A stretch of DNA of 64,000 bases from Providencia stuartii (lineage in GTDB: Bacteria > Pseudomonadota > Gammaproteobacteria > Enterobacterales > Enterobacteriaceae), in the NCBI RefSeq assembly GCF_029277985.1, contig NZ_CP119546.1, positions 3,844,001 through 3,908,000 on the forward strand, given 5' to 3'. The position numbers were made by a program, and so were the translations under genes. Positions 59,019 to 64,000 of this stretch are shown here, one piece after another; the stretch's first letter is position 1, and each line of letters starts with the position of its first letter. The notes below the pieces were generated by a model. The model searched no databases. It saw only the letters and a program-made list of their open reading frames with translations, and was not told the origin of the DNA.

Positions 59019-60134
59019 TTAATTAACCTCTTGGTTATAGTCTGAGTCAGACTCGATAGGAAACTGATTAGCTGGAAGTGTGGCTAAAGCAGTTAATAAC
59101 CGAATGCAGTCACTGAGATCACGTAAACTCGCAACTTCAGCCGGTGAATGTGTGTAGCGGCATGGAATAGAGAGGCTTGCACAAGGAATGCCATCTTGCT
59201 CAACTTGAATATAGCCAGTTTCAGTGATGACACCTGGAGCAACTTCTCTTTGCACTGGAATATGGTTTTTAGACGCCGTTTTTTCTAACATATTGATCAA
59301 ACGAACAGGTGTGACTAGCCCTGCAAGGGTGCCTCTACCGTGATAATTTAAGCAAGTAATGCCGACCCCCTTATTGATGACTAAATCCGAATAGTCTTGT
59401 AAGTCGGGGGTATCGCAAGAAGGGGTAATATCGATTCCAATAGCGAGGTCAGGTTTTACACGGCGTAGTACAGGCAAGATGCCACGAATATTGAATTCCT
59501 CCTGTACTGAGGCAACAATAAATACGGCTATATCTAGTTTTTTATCTTTGATTGCATCAGCCAAACCCAGCAACGCTGTACAGCCAAGTCGATCATCTAA
59601 TGCTTTACTGCAAACCATGTCATTACCCAGTTCTTGGGGTGGGTTATACAACGTAATTGGTGTACCGACTTTGACTCCCATCCTTTCAGCATCTGCTTTA
59701 TCTTTCGCTCCTATATCAATCCATAGCTGATCAATAGAGGGAGATTGTGTACGTTCATCTCCTTTCGCGAAGTGATAAGATTTAATACCAATACATCCAG
59801 GTATTGAGCCAGATTCACCGGCAAGGCGAACCACTGAACCTGACATTGTCACCTGTGCAGGCCCGCCGACTCGTTCGAAACGAATAAACCCTGACGATTC
59901 AATTTTTCGTACCATGAATCCCACTTCATCCATATGCGCAAAAACCATTAAACGCAGTGCTTTTGGATCTTCACTTCCGTAACGAGCAACGACATTACCG
60001 AGGCGATCCTGCCAAAGGTCTTTAGCACTGGTTTTGAGATGTTTTTTCATCACATTTGCGATAGGGGCTTCATGACCTGAAATACCGTCTAAGGTCAGTA
60101 GGGAAAAGAGTGTGTCTCGAGTAGAAAATACCAT
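59019..60134 (-). CDS. sgcX: SgcX, M42-family metallopeptidase/glucanase-like
   Basis: About 371 residues from the third ATG of a frame open to 60188; the earlier ATGs lack counterparts in the family and no ribosome binding site decides firmly (60140 is possible). Metal ligands are visible: His in AHMDEVGF, Asp in ALDDRLG, Glu pair in VQEEFNIRG and His near the C-terminus in THSPAE. M42 enzymes are aminopeptidases; SgcX was called an endoglucanase by early similarity. First gene of the sgc operon. Confidence 0.9.
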   Translation of the reverse strand: MVFSTRDTLFSLLTLDGISGHEAPIANVMKKHLKTSAKDLWQDRLGNVVARYGSEDPKALRLMVFAHMDEVGFMVRKIESSGFIRFERVGGPAQVTMSGSVVRLAGESGSIPGCIGIKSYHFAKGDERTQSPSIDQLWIDIGAKDKADAERMGVKVGTPITLYNPPQELGNDMVCSKALDDRLGCTALLGLADAIKDKKLDIAVFIVASVQEEFNIRGILPVLRRVKPDLAIGIDITPSCDTPDLQDYSDLVINKGVGITCLNYHGRGTLAGLVTPVRLINMLEKTASKNHIPVQREVAPGVITETGYIQVEQDGIPCASLSIPCRYTHSPAEVASLRDLSDCIRLLTALATLPANQFPIESDSDYNQEVN

Positions 60135-60204
60135 AATCATGATCTCATATTGACTAAAGCGACATAAACATGAGCGATTTATATGCAAAAAAAGGCGGGG
60201 TTAT

Positions 60205-60220
60205 TGTGATGATAATCACA
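60205..60220. promoter_or_regulatory. CRP site upstream of sgcX
   Basis: TGTGATGATAATCACA matches the CRP consensus at all ten fixed positions. It is about 71 bp before the sgcX start, a place from which CRP could activate the operon. Confidence 0.82.
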
Positions 60221-60244
60221 TCAAGTCATTAAAAATAACATTAT

Positions 60245-60276
60245 GAAACAATTTTGTGACAAAAACGAAACAATTT
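60245..60276. promoter_or_regulatory. Direct repeat GAAACAATTT, possible SgcR operator
   Basis: GAAACAATTT occurs at 60245-60254 and 60267-60276, 22 bp apart, just upstream of the CRP site. DeoR-family repressors often bind A/T-rich direct repeats spaced by about two turns. Candidate only. Confidence 0.45.
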
Positions 60277-60422
60277 CACTCACTGTGATTGCGCTAAATT
60301 TTTTAGCCTATTACTGATATCCGTATTAATCTCTACCTTGACGGTCAATAAATATAAAAAATATCACTTTGTCATTATTGAATAGGGCACTGGCGTACCC
60401 TTTAGATCAATAGAAAATGCGC

Positions 60423-62168
60423 TTAAGATAAAGATGAAAAGCCTTTAACTTGTTGTCGGATAAATCGATCACCTATACGCGCATCATAAGATAGGGCCAT
60501 TGGTTTCAAATAGAGAGGGAGATCTTTAACAACCTTGTTGCCAACAAGACCTGTGTTATATTCCTGTATTTGTAAATTGCCGCTCTGTAACAACACATCT
60601 TGGAAAAGCTGGCTTTCTTCACTGATTAATTTACTGCTAGGTTTACCTAAATGCTTATTTTGATGATAACTCAGGGTCTCACGTTTTATTTCAGCATCGA
60701 GCATTCCCGTTCGGTCTTTACCGCTTTTACAGTTCCAACAAGGCACCGCATCAATTTCATAAGTTAACATAACAATACGTTGGGCCATTTTATAGGGTTC
60801 ATTCGCATCCTTGTTATATGAGCTATTTTTCCAGATATCTCTTATCTGTTGACATAATATTTCTATTTTTTGGCGATTATCAGCGTGTGGATTTTCAGAT
60901 AAATAGTTGCCAACCCATCCACCTAGATGATTATTCTCTAAATAATCATCGCCCATTATTTTTTCCAACGCAGATTTGTTTAATTGATGAAGATTATTTT
61001 TCTTATACGTTATACAACTAGATAATCTATCAGATATACCATCCGAGACCCTATTTATCATCGATAATGATAATTCGTTTACGCCAAAATTTAAAATTGC
61101 AATATCAAGCTTAATTTTAACTTGTTTTAAGTCTCCTTTCTCATCTCGAATGTTTAAATGCACAAACGGGTCATTATTCAAAGAGTCCCAAGCAAAAATT
61201 TGGTCATCTAACATGCTTGTTTCACCAAACATATATGTGAGTAAAGAAGTCGAAGAGATCCTTAATGTCACCACCTCATTATTTAATGCTTTCTTATAAA
61301 GTTCAGGTTTAGAATAAAGGGCGGCGATAACGACTTCTTTCGCTCTATTTTTAGCACCTTCCTTACGTAAAAAACTCCCTTCTGGGAGGGAGAAAGGGGA
61401 TAATACACCATGACGAATGCCGGTAAACAATGAGTTTTGTTGATCATCTTTAACGTCAGAAACCCATAAATTTACGGCATGAACGGTTTCATCACTCGAC
61501 TTAGAGCAAATACCTTTATTCTGATAACTGCAATCATAAAATATATCATTATCAGCGTTATTATATTTCATTTTTGATGCCGGTATTAATACAAAAGAGT
61601 ATTTTTTATTCCCGTATACTAACTCCGTTTCAACAATCTTCCATTCTTTACTATTGAGAATATCTTTGAATTCGTTATTAAATAATACTTTTACTTCCTC
61701 TAAAGAGATTTTATGATTATGACCTTGCATTTCATTATGAATGAATCGAATTAAATATTTTTTGAAATCTTTAGCCTTATTTATTTCTTTTGGATTAAGT
61801 AATCTGTTCTCGCCATGAGATAACTCATTTAACTCTTCAGAGATACTTTTTAAACCATCAGCAGACACATTAAACTTTCTCAATATATTTTCTGCCACAT
61901 TGACAAGACTGTTTTGAAATTGAATAAGTGCGTGTTGACTTTGTGTTACTCTGTCTAGAGTATGTTTATCACTACCGCTAGCGACAGGATAAGGAATGGC
62001 GCCATTAATTTTATTTTTTAAGTTATGGTTTTTAAATAAGTTATTAACTGAAGTTATACCAAGAGAAAAATCTTTTCCGGTACTGGTTTCCGCTTTTGCT
62101 TTTTCACTTGAAAGCAAATGATAACGACAATCCAAGTATGGAATGTGATTGATAAATTTTAAATACAT
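60423..62168 (-). CDS. sopB: SopB/IpgD-like inositol phosphate phosphatase, type III effector family
   Basis: 581 residues, close to Salmonella SopB (561). The C-terminal half has both motifs shared with mammalian inositol polyphosphate 4-phosphatases: ILNFGVNE near 358-365 and the phosphatase loop CKSGKDRTG with nucleophile Cys480 and Arg486 (wording CWNCKSGKDRTGM nearly as in SopB). The first 170 residues would hold secretion and chaperone-binding signals. Such proteins enter host cells by type III secretion and alter phosphoinositides to promote uptake. No secretion genes or SigE-type chaperone gene are within this window. Low GC suggests transfer. Confidence 0.92.
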   Translation of the reverse strand: MYLKFINHIPYLDCRYHLLSSEKAKAETSTGKDFSLGITSVNNLFKNHNLKNKINGAIPYPVASGSDKHTLDRVTQSQHALIQFQNSLVNVAENILRKFNVSADGLKSISEELNELSHGENRLLNPKEINKAKDFKKYLIRFIHNEMQGHNHKISLEEVKVLFNNEFKDILNSKEWKIVETELVYGNKKYSFVLIPASKMKYNNADNDIFYDCSYQNKGICSKSSDETVHAVNLWVSDVKDDQQNSLFTGIRHGVLSPFSLPEGSFLRKEGAKNRAKEVVIAALYSKPELYKKALNNEVVTLRISSTSLLTYMFGETSMLDDQIFAWDSLNNDPFVHLNIRDEKGDLKQVKIKLDIAILNFGVNELSLSMINRVSDGISDRLSSCITYKKNNLHQLNKSALEKIMGDDYLENNHLGGWVGNYLSENPHADNRQKIEILCQQIRDIWKNSSYNKDANEPYKMAQRIVMLTYEIDAVPCWNCKSGKDRTGMLDAEIKRETLSYHQNKHLGKPSSKLISEESQLFQDVLLQSGNLQIQEYNTGLVGNKVVKDLPLYLKPMALSYDARIGDRFIRQQVKGFSSLS

Positions 62169-62380
62169 AGAGTTTCTCCGTTGAAAAAATAATATTCAAC
62201 ATAAAACTATTTTATAAATATATAAAAAATCGATTTTCTCTTTTTTTATATCATTTTTAATAACGACCATTCAAAATATTTGAATAGTTTGAGCAAAAGA
62301 ACCTCATTGTATTTATACTTAATCTTATCTAAGCTAAATTCCATAGGTTTTTTATTCTTAACGGTATGAGCAGGTATAAT

Positions 62381-62659
62381 ATGAACAACATCCAATCTGA
62401 CCATCACAGCTTTTTTATCTTATCGGATGATAAAAAAAATCGTCTTGCTGAGATTACCTTTGTCTATACCGGAGACGAACTCGCGATTATTGACCATACC
62501 GTCGTTGATGAACGTTTAAAAGGACAAGGAATAGCTAAACAGTTAGTCGCAAAAGTGGTTGAAAGAATGCGTTCTGAAAAGCGTAAAATTATTCCATTAT
62601 GCCCATTCGCCAAAGCGATATTTGATAAAACGCCTGAGTATCAAGATATCCGTCACTAA
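62381..62659 (+). CDS. yjdJ: YjdJ-like GNAT acetyltransferase
   Basis: Small acetyl-CoA-dependent acyltransferase-fold protein of 92 residues. [20 protein letters not shown] holds the acetyl-CoA loop (KGQGIAK), and [19 protein letters not shown] the conserved cysteine/lysine end. The ATG at 62366 gives five more residues; AGCAGGT before 62381 favours the later start, and its length equals E. coli YjdJ. Substrate unknown. Followed by a pirin gene 40 bp on. Confidence 0.88.
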   Translation: MNNIQSDHHSFFILSDDKKNRLAEITFVYTGDELAIIDHTVVDERLKGQGIAKQLVAKVVERMRSEKRKIIPLCPFAKAIFDKTPEYQDIRH

Positions 62660-62699
62660 ATCTTATCTATTTGCCAATATTCCTAAAGAAGAGGTGCAA

Positions 62700-63593
62700 A
62701 TGAGTATCACAAATGAATATAACCCACAACCGTTCCTACATATTCATGCACGCATTAAAGATGTTGGCGGGATCCCTGTCGCGAGAGTTTTACCGACCAA
62801 ACAGCGGCGTTTAATTGGTGCTTGGTGCTTTCTCGATCATGCGGGTCCGACGGTATTTAAAGGTGATGCAGATGGTATGCGCGTCGCCCCTCACCCACAT
62901 ACCGCACTGCAAACCTTTACTTGGATGCTTGAAGGCGAAATTCTACATCGAGACAGTTTAGGCTACGAACAAGTGATCCGCCCAGGCCAAGTTAATTTGA
63001 TGACCGCCGGTAAAGGCATTAGCCATTCTGAAGATACCTATGGCGACAACCGCCATTTACATGCGGTGCAGCTATGGATAGCACTGCCAGCAGCAATGAA
63101 AGATATGCCACCTCGCTTTGACCACTACCCTACTTTGCCTAAATGGTCAGTTGGAGATATTACATATCAATTACTCGTTGGGGAGTACGATACTTATAAA
63201 GCACCGACATTATCGTTTTCTTCTTTAGTAGGCTTAGATATCACAACCCACAGTAACCACGCATTGTCATTAACACTACGCCCTGATTTTGAATACGGTA
63301 TTTTCATTATTGAAGGTGATGCCATTATTGGTTCCCAGCATAGCCATCGCAATGAATTAATTTATTTAGGTAAAGGCCTGACTCAAGTCTCACTACAACT
63401 TTCAGCAAATAGTCATATTCTGTTATTAGGTGGAGAGCCACTTAATGAGTCTATTTTAATGTGGTGGAATTTTATTGGACGGACCAAAGAAGAAATTACG
63501 TCTGCTATTACAGAATGGAATCTAGGCGATTCTCGATTTGGTAAGGTCATTAACGACGATCGAGAACCCACTCTTTCTCCGCTAATGCCATGA
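62700..63593 (+). CDS. Pirin family protein
   Basis: 297 residues, bicupin fold. The N-terminal cupin has the metal ligands in APHPHTALQTFTWMLEGEILHRD (His, His, His, Glu) and GKGISHSE. The pirin C-terminal domain follows (about 170-285). Some bacterial pirins show quercetin dioxygenase activity; role here unknown. A longer frame to 62559 overlaps yjdJ and is not used; AGAAGAGGTG lies before the chosen ATG. Confidence 0.93.
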   Translation: MSITNEYNPQPFLHIHARIKDVGGIPVARVLPTKQRRLIGAWCFLDHAGPTVFKGDADGMRVAPHPHTALQTFTWMLEGEILHRDSLGYEQVIRPGQVNLMTAGKGISHSEDTYGDNRHLHAVQLWIALPAAMKDMPPRFDHYPTLPKWSVGDITYQLLVGEYDTYKAPTLSFSSLVGLDITTHSNHALSLTLRPDFEYGIFIIEGDAIIGSQHSHRNELIYLGKGLTQVSLQLSANSHILLLGGEPLNESILMWWNFIGRTKEEITSAITEWNLGDSRFGKVINDDREPTLSPLMP

Positions 63594-63651
63594 GTAAATC
63601 ATCATTTCCTGTAATATGAGTGGCTGTTCAGCTATTTTTATTGGCTAGATA

Positions 63652-63684
63652 AAAAAGGTAGCCATAAACTCTGGCTACCTTTGC
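63652..63684. terminator. Bidirectional terminator pirin/abgT-like
   Basis: AAAGGTAGCCA and TGGCTACCTTT pair over a 7-base loop, A-run on the left and short T-run on the right, between two convergent genes. Confidence 0.88.
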
Positions 63685-63695
63685 GTTAATCACTA

Positions 63696-64000
63696 TTAGC
63701 TACCAGGTGTAAAATAAATCGGGGAGCCTGGCCCTACAGGTAATCCAAGTACAAATACCCAGATAACAAAGAATAATGACCAGCCAATAAAGAAGATGAT
63801 TGAGTAAGGCAGCATCATTGAAACGAGTGTACCGATACCTGCATCTTTCTTATATTTGACCACGATAGCCATAATCAAGCCGAAATAACTCATCATTGGT
63901 GTGATAATATTTGTGACTGAATCACCAATACGATATGCCGCTTGGATGGTTTCTGGTGCATAGCCTGCTAGCATTAGCATTGGGACGAAAATCGGTGCAG
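63696..64000 (-). CDS. AbgT family transporter, C-terminal part
   Basis: The last 101 or so residues of an AbgT-type transporter (p-aminobenzoyl-glutamate uptake or sulfonamide/antimetabolite efflux). The frame is open to the window end, so the ATG at 63980 is internal. Segments [21 protein letters not shown] and [17 protein letters not shown] are typical of the last membrane helices. The 5' four-fifths lie outside the window. Confidence 0.88.
   Translation of the reverse strand, partial: APIFVPMLMLAGYAPETIQAAYRIGDSVTNIITPMMSYFGLIMAIVVKYKKDAGIGTLVSMMLPYSIIFFIGWSLFFVIWVFVLGLPVGPGSPIYFTPGS

Noticed and set aside
62559..62699. Longer start for the pirin gene
   Set aside because: The extension overlaps the yjdJ gene in another frame; the ATG at 62700 has its own ribosome binding site and gives the family length.

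Overview
The window looks like the chromosome of an enterobacterium of the Morganellaceae, most probably Providencia. This is inferred from AT-rich coding sequence, protein wording and gene order; no search was run. The left part keeps the order known from Escherichia coli at 94 min: efp, epmB, yjeI, groL, groS, fxsA, aspA, dcuA, then yjdC and a tRNA-Phe gene. A cstA-ybdD pair precedes it at the window start.

The most striking core feature is a group II intron of about 3.25 kb (4248-7496, minus strand) inserted inside the stop codon of groL. It starts with the third base of the stop. The unspliced message therefore ends groL with TAG and the spliced exons restore TAA. It carries a reverse transcriptase/HNH protein and an extra 100-residue ORF. 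groSL has a clear heat-shock sigma-32 promoter, and aspA has a perfect CRP site upstream.

From the tRNA-Phe gene (15786-15861) to a near-perfect repeat of its 3' end at 50607-50629 lies a genomic island of about 34.8 kb, with a tyrosine integrase next to the tRNA. Its left half holds insertion sequences and a surface polysaccharide locus read leftwards from a JUMPstart/ops element: truncated rmlB, wzx, glycosyltransferases, wzy, pyruvyl transferase, wza-wzb-wzc and galE. The locus is eroded. rmlB, a sugar ketoisomerase and an acyltransferase are remnants. One intact IS1, one decayed IS5-family element and three copies of a 135-bp MITE sit in or beside it. Its right half is a P4/CP4-57-like module: AlpA-type regulator, YfjJ-type HUH protein, an unrecognised repeat protein behind 23-bp iteron-like repeats, then YaaW, a WYL regulator, a lipoprotein, a small membrane protein, two antirestriction proteins, DUF932, RadC and DUF987.

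Right of the island, back in chromosome, are a beta-glucoside PTS gene with a 6-phospho-beta-glucosidase, a complete sgcXBCQAE-sgcR cluster with a perfect CRP site, an orphan SopB/IpgD-like inositol phosphate phosphatase (a type III effector family), yjdJ, a pirin gene and the end of an AbgT transporter gene cut by the window edge.
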